Part shown: positions 34,322 to 42,166 of the stretch, piece after piece
How the letters are laid out: each line of letters opens with the position of its first letter
Position numbering within the stretch: position 1 is the first letter of the stretch
Assembly (NCBI RefSeq): GCF_040365005.1
Contig: NZ_BAABWV010000001.1
Coordinates: 513,072 to 577,071, forward strand
Source: Antarcticimicrobium sp040365005
GTDB lineage: Bacteria > Pseudomonadota > Alphaproteobacteria > Rhodobacterales > Rhodobacteraceae
Reading direction: 5' to 3'
Length of the DNA stretch: 64,000 nt
The notes under the pieces: generated by a model
Databases searched by the model: none
Told to the model about the DNA's origin: nothing
What the model saw: the letters and a program-made list of their open reading frames with translations, nothing else
Position numbers and translations under genes: made by a program

Positions 34322-34876
34322 CTTTGGGCGGCTCCTGCGTTGTTGCGCGTCGGTTCGGTCGGCGCGGTCCCGGTGCGCGCTTTGCACCGGTCGTCCGACC
34401 CGCCCCAGTAGGTCCGCGAAGATGCCGCATCGTCAAGGGGGCGGACGGCCCGGCCCGGCGGTCCGCGCGGGCGCCTGATCGCGGGATCTCTGGCCCGCCC
34501 CCGGCACAAGACAGGCCGAAACCTTGGGAAACCGCGCGCAATACCGGGCGGCGGCCCTCTCTTCACGCCGCATTGACTGCGCGTCATGTGCCCACAAAAC
34601 AGGCGGACCGACGCTGTGTGACTGAAAATTAGCCACCCCGACGCACTGTACCCGGAAAATCTGCAAGAACCGTTCCCGGATTTGCGGACCCCCATGCCAC
34701 CAAAAGGGCGCTGCAACGCAGAAGACTGTGCCAATGCGGTGCCCGGCGCCCCTCCTTCAGGCCGCCGCGTCACCGCATCGGTGCACAAGAATACCAAGGG
34801 GGGACGCATGCCGCCGATCCGGCGTCATGACCACGGTCGCCCCACATAAACGGGTTCAACAAGGGGACATTTTTTA
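34322..34876. other. Intergenic region upstream of urtA
   Basis: About 555 bp between divergent genes. No credible coding sequence is seen. The urtA ribosome site AAGGGGA lies 9 bases before its ATG. I searched by eye for a sigma-54 site (TGGCAC-N5-TTGC), expected for nitrogen-regulated urt genes, and did not find one. Confidence 0.5.
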
Positions 34877-36157
34877 ATGACACGTAAACTACTTCTCACC
34901 ACCGCGGCCGCTGCCATCGCCGCCGCCGGCCTTCCGGCCTTTGCGCAGGACTGCCCGATCAAGGTGGGGGTTCTGCACTCGCTTTCCGGCACCATGGCGA
35001 TCTCGGAAACCACGCTCAAGGACACCATGTTGATGCTGATCGACGAGCAGAACGCCAAGGGCGGTCTGCTGGGCTGCGAGTTGGAGGCGGTGGTGGTCGA
35101 CCCTGCCTCGGACTGGCCGCTGTTCGCGGAAAAGGCGCGCGAACTGCTGACCGTGCACGAGGTCGACGTGATGTTCGGCAACTGGACCAGCGTCAGCCGC
35201 AAATCGGTGCTGCCGGTGATCGAGGAGTTGAACGGGCTGCTGTTCTACCCGGTGCAATACGAGGGCGAGGAAAGCTCGAAGAACGTGTTCTACACCGGCG
35301 CCGCGCCGAACCAGCAGGCGATCCCGGCGACCGATTATTTCCTCGACGAGCTCGGGGTCGAGAAATTCGCGCTGCTGGGCACTGATTACGTCTATCCGCG
35401 GACCACCAACAACATCCTCGAAAGCTATCTCAAGTCCAAGGGCATCGCCGAAGAGGATATCTTCGTCAACTACACCCCCTTCGGTCATTCCGACTGGTCC
35501 AAGATCGTCGCCGACGTGGTGGCACTGGGGGCCGACGGCAAGAAGGTCGGCGTGATCAGCACCATCAACGGTGACGCCAACGTCGGCTTTTACAAGGAGT
35601 TGGCGGCGGCCGGCATCTCGGCCGATGACATCCCCGTGGTCGCCTTCTCGGTCGGCGAAGAGGAGCTTTCGGGCCTCGACACCGCCAACCTGGTCGGCCA
35701 CCTGGCGGCGTGGAACTACTTCCAGTCGGCGGAGTCCGAGGCCAACGACGCCTTCATCGCCGCGTGGAAGGCGAAGATGGGCGAGGAGCGCGTCACCAAC
35801 GACCCGATGGAGGCCCATTTCATCGGCTTCAACATGTGGGTGAACGCCGCGACAGAGGCCGGCACCACCGAGGTGGACGCGGTGCGCGAAAAGATGTGGG
35901 GGCAGGAATTCCCCAACCTGACCGGCGGCACCGCCGTGATGGGCGTGAACCACCACCTCGCCAAGCCGGTGCTGATCGGCGAGATCCAGGACGACGGACA
36001 GTTCGACATCATCAGCCAGACCACCGAAGTGCCGGGCGACGCCTGGACCGACTATCTGCCGGAATCGGCGGTCCTGATCTCGGATTGGAAGGATCTCGGC
36101 TGCGGGATGTACAACACCGAGACCAAGTCCTGCGTGCAGATCAAGTCGAACTACTGA
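34877..36157 (+). CDS. urtA: Urea ABC transporter substrate-binding protein
   Basis: 426 residues with a classical signal peptide (cleaved after 'AAAGLPAFA'). The mature start 'QDCPIKVGVLHSLSGTMAIS', 'ETTLKDTMLMLIDEQNAKGG', 'VDVMFGNWTSVSRKSVLPVI' and 'YPVQYEGEESSKNVFYTGAA' are the usual UrtA blocks. Periplasmic receptor for urea or short amides. First of five urt genes on the plus strand; no urease genes lie within the window. Confidence 0.95.
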   Translation: MTRKLLLTTAAAAIAAAGLPAFAQDCPIKVGVLHSLSGTMAISETTLKDTMLMLIDEQNAKGGLLGCELEAVVVDPASDWPLFAEKARELLTVHEVDVMFGNWTSVSRKSVLPVIEELNGLLFYPVQYEGEESSKNVFYTGAAPNQQAIPATDYFLDELGVEKFALLGTDYVYPRTTNNILESYLKSKGIAEEDIFVNYTPFGHSDWSKIVADVVALGADGKKVGVISTINGDANVGFYKELAAAGISADDIPVVAFSVGEEELSGLDTANLVGHLAAWNYFQSAESEANDAFIAAWKAKMGEERVTNDPMEAHFIGFNMWVNAATEAGTTEVDAVREKMWGQEFPNLTGGTAVMGVNHHLAKPVLIGEIQDDGQFDIISQTTEVPGDAWTDYLPESAVLISDWKDLGCGMYNTETKSCVQIKSNY

Positions 36158-36217
36158 TGTGACACCTGAAACCTACCGGGGGCGCAGCCGTGCCCCCGGC
36201 CTTTTCCGGGGTGACGC

Positions 36218-38182
36218 ATGACCAAGACCTTTCAGAAGCTGATTTTCTGCCTGTCCTTCCTGCTGGCCGCGCCCGCGCTGGCGCAGGACGCGCAGGCCCC
36301 GATCCAGCAATTGTTGCAGGCCCATGGCGAGGTGATCGCCAAAAGCTCGCGCAAGACCATCGGCCCGGCCATCGACGCGCTGGCCGCCAGCGGGCTGCCC
36401 GCCGCGCAGCGGGTGCTGGAACGCTGGCAGGCCAAGCAGATGTGGCGCGACAAGAAAAGCGGCCTGTTCGTGCTGGCCGAAGAGATCGACCGCGACACGA
36501 TCCGCATCTTCGATCCCGCCGACGGCACCGAGATCGGCGCGGTCCCCGACAAGGGCTTCAAACAGCTCAAGCCCAACTCCGGCATTCGCGGCATGATCGG
36601 CGCGGCGCTGGTGCAATTCCAACTTGGCGATCCCGACCCGATCACCCGCGCCACCGCGCTGGATGCCATCGAACGCGATCCCGAGGCCTCGCATCTTGCC
36701 GCGCTGCGCAAGGTTGTCGGCAACGAGGGCGACCCGGCGCTCAAGGCCCGCAAGGCCCGACTGGAACGGCTGCTGACCATCCGCTTCGACGAGGATGACG
36801 CCGCCCGCATCAAGGCCATCGAGAGCTTTGCCGGCGATCCGGCGGTGGACGTGCGCGCCACGCTGAACCCGCTGGTTGCGACCCGGATCGAACTCGCCGA
36901 GACCGCGCCGCAGGGTGACGACGTCGCCCGCGTTCTGAAACCGGGCGATCCCGCCCTGCCCCGGACCGAGGCCTATGCGCTTTTGGTCGAGGCGGGCATC
37001 GCCCCCCCCATCCTGACCCGCGCGGACAAGCGCGCGGCCCTTGTCGCCAACATCCGCGACGGCGCCGTCGGCGGCTACCGGGTGGCCCAGCTCGATACCG
37101 AGGCCAATCGCGACGCCGCCTATGCCAGGCTGGTCGCCACCGGCGACGCTCCCGCCGCCGCCAGCGAAGACGAGATCAACGCCACGCTGGCCGCTTACGT
37201 GTTTTTCGAACGCTTCACCGGCGCGCCCCCGGCAGTGGCCCGCGCGGCGCTGGCCGCGCTCGGGGACATCGAGACCAAGGTCAACCTGAACCGCACCGCC
37301 GATCTGGTGCTGGACGCGCTGTCGCTGGCCTCGATCTATTTCCTTGCCGCCATCGGACTGGCCATCACCTTTGGCGTGATGGGCGTGATCAACATGGCGC
37401 ATGGCGAATTCATCATGATGGGCGCCTATACCGGCTATGTCGTGCAGCAAATCATCCCCGACTACACGATCTCGATCCTCGTGGCGCTGCCGGTGGCCTT
37501 TGCGGTGACCTTCGGCGCCGGGGTGGCGATGGAGCGTCTGGTGATCCGCTGGCTGCGTCACCGTCCGCTGGAAACCCTGCTGGCGACCTTCGGCATCTCC
37601 ATCGCCCTGCAACAGATCGCCAAGAACATCTTTGGCACCCAGGCCCGTCCGCTGACCTCGCCCGCATGGCTGGACGGGTCGCTGGTACTCAACGACATCG
37701 TCTCGATCAGCTATATCCGCATCGCGATCTTCGTTCTGGCGCTGCTGTTCCTCGGGCTGTTCCTCTTCGTGATGAACCGCACGCGGATCGGGCTCGAGGT
37801 GCGCTCGGTCACCCAGAACCCGCGCATGGCCGGCTCGATGGGGATCAACCCGGACCGGATCAACATGCTGACCTTCGGCCTCGGCTCGGGCATCGCCGGG
37901 ATCGCCGGCGTCGCGATCGGGCTTTACGCCAAGGTCACCTCGGAGATGGGACAGGATTACATCGTGCAAAGCTTCATGACCGTGGTGGTCGGCGGCGTCG
38001 GCAACATCTGGGGCACGCTGGTCGGCGCCACGCTGGTCGGCACGATGCAAAAGGGGATCGAATGGTTCAACCCGTCGAACACGCTGGCGGCGCAGACCTA
38101 CATGATCCTGTTCATCATCCTGTTCATCCAGTTCCGTCCCCGGGGCATCATCGCCCTCAAGGGCCGTGCGGCGGAGGCATGA
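36218..38182 (+). CDS. urtB: Urea ABC transporter permease UrtB
   Basis: 654 residues. A signal sequence leads into an extracytoplasmic domain of about 340 residues with HEAT-like helices, then a LivH-type permease core of about eight helices starting near 'LVLDALSLASIYFLAAIGLA' and including 'GVINMAHGEFIMMGAYTGYV'. The long N-domain is normal for UrtB. Ends 1 bp before the urtC start, so coupled. Confidence 0.93.
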   Translation: MTKTFQKLIFCLSFLLAAPALAQDAQAPIQQLLQAHGEVIAKSSRKTIGPAIDALAASGLPAAQRVLERWQAKQMWRDKKSGLFVLAEEIDRDTIRIFDPADGTEIGAVPDKGFKQLKPNSGIRGMIGAALVQFQLGDPDPITRATALDAIERDPEASHLAALRKVVGNEGDPALKARKARLERLLTIRFDEDDAARIKAIESFAGDPAVDVRATLNPLVATRIELAETAPQGDDVARVLKPGDPALPRTEAYALLVEAGIAPPILTRADKRAALVANIRDGAVGGYRVAQLDTEANRDAAYARLVATGDAPAAASEDEINATLAAYVFFERFTGAPPAVARAALAALGDIETKVNLNRTADLVLDALSLASIYFLAAIGLAITFGVMGVINMAHGEFIMMGAYTGYVVQQIIPDYTISILVALPVAFAVTFGAGVAMERLVIRWLRHRPLETLLATFGISIALQQIAKNIFGTQARPLTSPAWLDGSLVLNDIVSISYIRIAIFVLALLFLGLFLFVMNRTRIGLEVRSVTQNPRMAGSMGINPDRINMLTFGLGSGIAGIAGVAIGLYAKVTSEMGQDYIVQSFMTVVVGGVGNIWGTLVGATLVGTMQKGIEWFNPSNTLAAQTYMILFIILFIQFRPRGIIALKGRAAEA

Positions 38183-38183
38183 G

Positions 38184-39443
38184 ATGAGCGATATGACCCT
38201 CTCCGCCCCCGCCCGCCGCGCGCTGGTGCTGCGCCACCCCTCGGTGCTGGTGTTCCTTGTCGTGCTGGCGCTGTTCACGCTGGGCGTGACACTCCTGTCC
38301 GAGGGCATGGGTGTGGGCGTGATCTCGACCAGTTTCGTCAAGACGCTGGGCAAGACCCTGTGTTTCTGCCTTGTCGCGCTGGCGATGGACCTGGTCTGGG
38401 GCTATTGCGGGATCCTGTCGCTGGGGCACATGGCGTTTTTCGGCCTTGGCGGCTATGCCATCGGCATGTGGCTGATGTACGAGCGCACCCGACAGATCGT
38501 CGCCGAAAGCCTCACCGCCGCCGAGCTGCCCCCCACCGCGCAGGAAATCTCGGACGGCATCGCCAGCCAGATCTTCGGCGTTGTCGGCGCCTCGGAGTTT
38601 CCGCCGATCTGGTCCTTTGCCCAATTCCTTCCGCTGCAACTGGCCGCCGTCGTGGTGGTGCCGGGACTGCTGGCGCTGGTGTTCGGCTGGCTGGCGTTCC
38701 GCAGCCGGGTGACCGGGGTGTACCTGTCGATCCTGACCCAGGCGATGACGCTGGCGCTGTCGCTTTACCTGTTCCAGAACGACAGCGGCTTGCGCGGCAA
38801 CAACGGCTTGTCGGGGCTGCAGAACCTGCCCGGCCTCGATCACGTCCCGCAGGCAACGGTGTCGCTGTGGTTCTTCTGGGCCTCGGCGCTTGCGCTGGGG
38901 GCGGGTTACCTGTTCTGCGCCTGGCTGGTGTCGGGCAAGTTCAGCTCGGTCGTGCGCGCCATCCGCGATGACGAGGCACGGGTGCGGTTCCTGGGCTATC
39001 CGGTCGAGGCGTTCAAACTGGTGGTCTTTACCCTGACCGCCGTGATCGCCGGGATCGCCGGGGCGCTGTATTACCCGCAGGCGGGCATCATCAACCCGGC
39101 CGAGGTAGCCCCGATCGCCTCGATCTACCTTGCGGTCTGGGTCGCCATCGGCGGGCGCGGGCGACTTTACGGCGCGGTGATCGGCGCGGGTTTCGTCTCG
39201 CTGCTCTCGACTTGGTTCACCGGCGGACAGGCGCCCGACCTCGTGCTCGGGCCGCTGCGCATCCAGTGGGTCGACTGGTGGACCGTGCTGCTGGGGCTGT
39301 CCTTTGTCGCGGTCACCCTGTTCGCGCCCAAGGGCATCGGCGGGTTGGTCGACCTGATCGGCCATATCAAGAGCCCCGACCGCCACGGCGCCGCCCTCGG
39401 CCCCGATGCCGGGGCCCTGCGCGAAAAGGAGGCCGACGAATGA
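38184..39443 (+). CDS. urtC: Urea ABC transporter permease UrtC
   Basis: 419 residues, LivM-type permease with about ten hydrophobic segments. 'YCGILSLGHMAFFGLGGYAI', 'LTQAMTLALSLYLFQNDSG' and 'AIRDDEARVRFLGYPVEAFK' are diagnostic. ATG at 38184 has GGAGG about 6 bases upstream. Its stop overlaps the urtD start as ATGA. Confidence 0.93.
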   Translation: MSDMTLSAPARRALVLRHPSVLVFLVVLALFTLGVTLLSEGMGVGVISTSFVKTLGKTLCFCLVALAMDLVWGYCGILSLGHMAFFGLGGYAIGMWLMYERTRQIVAESLTAAELPPTAQEISDGIASQIFGVVGASEFPPIWSFAQFLPLQLAAVVVVPGLLALVFGWLAFRSRVTGVYLSILTQAMTLALSLYLFQNDSGLRGNNGLSGLQNLPGLDHVPQATVSLWFFWASALALGAGYLFCAWLVSGKFSSVVRAIRDDEARVRFLGYPVEAFKLVVFTLTAVIAGIAGALYYPQAGIINPAEVAPIASIYLAVWVAIGGRGRLYGAVIGAGFVSLLSTWFTGGQAPDLVLGPLRIQWVDWWTVLLGLSFVAVTLFAPKGIGGLVDLIGHIKSPDRHGAALGPDAGALREKEADE

Positions 39444-40180
39444 CCAGCCTGCTCGAGGTCTCCGGCGTCTCCGTCTCCTTCGACGGGTTCAAGGCGATCA
39501 ACAACCTGTCGTTCCGGATCGGCGAGGGCGAGTTGCGCGCGGTGATCGGACCGAACGGCGCGGGCAAGACCACCTTCATGGATATCGTCACCGGCAAGAC
39601 CCGCCCGGACGAGGGCAGCGTCACCTTTGGCGAAAAGGGCGTGTCGCTGCTGTCGCTGTCGGAAAGCCGGATCGCGCAGATGGGCGTCGGGCGCAAGTTC
39701 CAGCGCCCCACCGTGTTCGAGGATCAAACCGTCGCCGACAACCTGATGATGGCGCTGAAAAAGGACCGCAACCCCTTTGCCGTGCTGCTGTTCCGGCCGA
39801 AAGCCTCAGACCTGGCAAGGGTGGAGGAACTGGCCGGTGAAATCGGCCTCTCCGACGCCCTGCATCGAAAGTCGGGCGAGTTGAGCCACGGCCAGAAACA
39901 ATGGCTGGAGATCGGTATGCTGCTGGCGCAGGAGCCGCGCCTGCTGCTGGTCGACGAACCGGCGGCGGGCATGACACTGACCGAGCGCGAACACACCACC
40001 GACCTGCTGAAAGAGGCAGCCAAAACCCGCGCCGTGGTGGTGGTGGAGCATGACATGGAATTCGTGCGCCGCCTCGACTGCAAGGTCACGGTGCTGCACG
40101 AGGGGTCGGTGCTGGCCGAGGGGTCGCTGGACCATGTGACGGGAAACGAAGACGTGATCGAGGTCTATCTTGGGCGCTGA
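39440..40180 (+). CDS. urtD: Urea ABC transporter ATPase UrtD
   Basis: 246 residues, LivG-type ABC ATPase: Walker A 'GPNGAGKTTFMDIV', signature 'LSHGQKQWLEIGMLL', Walker B 'RLLLVDEPAAGM', switch His in 'VVVEHDMEFVRRL'. ATG at 39440 is inside the urtC stop (ATGA). Pairs with UrtE. Confidence 0.94.
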   Translation: MTSLLEVSGVSVSFDGFKAINNLSFRIGEGELRAVIGPNGAGKTTFMDIVTGKTRPDEGSVTFGEKGVSLLSLSESRIAQMGVGRKFQRPTVFEDQTVADNLMMALKKDRNPFAVLLFRPKASDLARVEELAGEIGLSDALHRKSGELSHGQKQWLEIGMLLAQEPRLLLVDEPAAGMTLTEREHTTDLLKEAAKTRAVVVVEHDMEFVRRLDCKVTVLHEGSVLAEGSLDHVTGNEDVIEVYLGR

Positions 40181-40181
40181 C

Positions 40182-40877
40182 ATGCTGCATATCGAGGGGC
40201 TGACGCTGCATTACGGCGGCAGTCAGATCCTGAACGGAATCGACCTGACCGCAAAGGTGGGCGAGGTCACCTGCGTCATGGGCACCAATGGTGTCGGCAA
40301 GACCAGCCTGATGAAGGCGATCTCGGGCACCCACCCCCGCTCGGACGGGAGCTACATGCTCGACGGCGAGACCGTGGGGCGGGCGCCGGCCCATGTCCTC
40401 GCGCGCAAGGGGGTCGGCTATGTCCCGCAGGGGCGCGACGTCTTTCCGCTGCTGACGGTACGCGAGAACCTCGAGACCGGCTTTGCCTGCCTGCCCCGCA
40501 GCGAGCATTTCGTGCCCGACGAGATCTTCGAGCTGTTCCCGATCCTCAGGGATTTCCTGCACCGGCGCGGCGGCGACCTCTCCGGCGGGCAGCAGCAACA
40601 GCTTGCCATCGCGCGGGCGCTGATCGCCAAGCCTAAGCTGCTGTTGCTGGATGAACCGACCGAGGGCATCCAGCCCAACATCATCCAGCAGATCGGCCGG
40701 GTCATCGAACGGCTGCGCGACAAGGGCGAGATGGCCATCGTCTTGGTCGAGCAGTACTTCAGCTTTGCCCATGACCTCGGCGACAGCTTTTTCGTAATCG
40801 AACGCGGCGCGGTCAAGCTGAGCGGGCGCAAGGAGGCGCTCTCCTGCGACACCCTCATGCAGAGCGTATCGGTCTGA
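40182..40877 (+). CDS. urtE: Urea ABC transporter ATPase UrtE
   Basis: 231 residues, LivF-type ABC ATPase: Walker A 'GTNGVGKTSLMKAI', Q-loop 'VGYVPQGRDVFPLLTV', signature 'LSGGQQQQLAIARAL', Walker B 'LLLLDEPTEGIQPN'. ATG at 40182 is one base after the urtD stop. Last gene of the operon; a long inverted repeat follows 6 bp later. Confidence 0.94.
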   Translation: MLHIEGLTLHYGGSQILNGIDLTAKVGEVTCVMGTNGVGKTSLMKAISGTHPRSDGSYMLDGETVGRAPAHVLARKGVGYVPQGRDVFPLLTVRENLETGFACLPRSEHFVPDEIFELFPILRDFLHRRGGDLSGGQQQQLAIARALIAKPKLLLLDEPTEGIQPNIIQQIGRVIERLRDKGEMAIVLVEQYFSFAHDLGDSFFVIERGAVKLSGRKEALSCDTLMQSVSV

Positions 40878-40883
40878 AAACCG

Positions 40884-40935
40884 CAAATCGGGCGCTGTCC
40901 TCAACACGTCGGTTCACCGCCATGCGCCCGATTTG
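40884..40935. terminator. Perfect 12-bp inverted repeat between convergent urtE and hydrolase genes
   Basis: CAAATCGGGCGC (40884-40895) pairs with GCGCCCGATTTG (40924-40935); the 28-base loop contains ACACGTC, which could pair with GACGTGT (40935-40941) just outside the stem, giving a pseudoknot-like alternative. Position between convergent stops suggests a bidirectional terminator, though only three T follow on the plus strand. Confidence 0.55.
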
Positions 40936-40940
40936 ACGTG

Positions 40941-41732
40941 TCAGCTCAGCCCACGCGCCACGATGGGATTCAGCTTTTCGGGCTCGGACATTATCGCCAT
41001 ATGTCCCCCCCGAACGACCTTTTCAAAGTGCCAGTCCGAGCAGTGACCTCTCATCAACTGAATGATCTGGTCGATTGATCGAACGGTATCCGCAGCTGAA
41101 ATCACCGTTGTATCCTTCGGCAAGCCCTTGCCCCATTCGGACAGGGGCGTTCCCTCGTTCATCACCGCATCCCATTCGTGGAAATTCGGCTTCATTGCCT
41201 CCGCAAACCTCGATCGGCGGTCATCCGGCATTGCCTCCCAGCTTCCGGCCCCCGTCCAATAGTCCGCGAATACCTCGGCAGCGGTTTCCCACGATCCCGA
41301 TTGTCCGTTTTCCCTGATCGTGTCCCGCAGTCTGACCGCCTCTCGGTAGCCATCTCCAAGTCCTTGCTGTTGAAGGAGGTAGAACGGGTTTGGCTCGATC
41401 AGCACCAAGCGCCGCACCCGGTCCTTGTGCATCAGGGCGACCTTCATCGCGACGCTGCCACCGAATGAATGCCCGACCAGTGAAATCTTGCTGCCATCGG
41501 ACGGCAGGAACGGTTCTACAAGTTTCGCCTGATCCTCCAAAGTCTGCGGCCTGCCGTCTGTCCATGCGCGTGTTTTTCCGTACCCAAACAGATTGACAGC
41601 CACCACATGGAAGTCGGGGGCCAACATGGTCATCAAGCTTCGCCATTGCTTGGCACCGGCGGCGCTGGAATGGATCAGAACAACTGTTTCCCCGTGGCCT
41701 GCTTCAATAAAGTCAGGTTTTTCCGTCGGCAT
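40941..41732 (-). CDS. Alpha/beta hydrolase
   Basis: 263 residues, alpha/beta hydrolase fold: oxyanion block 'VVLIHSSAAGAKQW', nucleophile Ser in 'LVGHSFGGSVAMK', catalytic His in 'VVRGGHMAIMSEPEKL'; the acid is probably Asp in 'VISAADTVRSID'. Resembles esterase or C-C hydrolase members; substrate unknown. Its codon use is visibly less GC-biased than its neighbours and it is followed upstream by AT-rich DNA, suggesting recent acquisition. It ends just beyond the inverted repeat shared with urtE. Confidence 0.85.
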   Translation of the reverse strand: MPTEKPDFIEAGHGETVVLIHSSAAGAKQWRSLMTMLAPDFHVVAVNLFGYGKTRAWTDGRPQTLEDQAKLVEPFLPSDGSKISLVGHSFGGSVAMKVALMHKDRVRRLVLIEPNPFYLLQQQGLGDGYREAVRLRDTIRENGQSGSWETAAEVFADYWTGAGSWEAMPDDRRSRFAEAMKPNFHEWDAVMNEGTPLSEWGKGLPKDTTVISAADTVRSIDQIIQLMRGHCSDWHFEKVVRGGHMAIMSEPEKLNPIVARGLS

Positions 41733-42166
41733 GAGCCCACCTAAAAATTCAGGATAATCTGTATCTTAACATAAAACGAAGGGGCTTGATACGCGCTTGG
41801 TTTGCTTGCGGAACCCACCTGCCGCCTCGTCCGCATGGCCGTGATCCACGAAACGACGCCCACGTGGATTTCCGCGGGGCGGCCCTCCGGTGGCCCCCTG
41901 TCGCACCGCGCGCCCATCCGGGGCGGTTCGCCACATCCGGCACGGGGTTGAGCCTGGCCCCTGCCCCATTTTCTGCCCCGAAACACGGCCGGAGTCCGCC
42001 AATGCATTCCCAGATATCGTCATAGTTTTCATATTTTCTTATATAAATCAAGATATTGATTGAATTTAATATGCCTACATATTTATTCTTGACGTTATAT
42101 AGTAAGTACAGATATTGCTTGCACTGTCGATCAAGACACCCATGATGGGACGAGGGAGGAACGGGC
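41733..42166. other. Intergenic, with an AT-rich promoter island
   Basis: 434 bp between divergent starts. No credible gene. The first part is GC-rich; about 42015-42120 is strongly AT-rich, in sharp contrast to the rest of the window, and probably contains the promoters and regulator sites of the flanking genes. Confidence 0.55.
42089..42117 (+). promoter_or_regulatory. Candidate promoter of the FAD monooxygenase gene
   Basis: TTGACG (42089-42094) is a good -35; at a 16-17-bp spacing the -10 would be GATATT or ATATTG (42111-42117), a weak match. About 50 bp upstream of the ATG. Confidence 0.35.
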
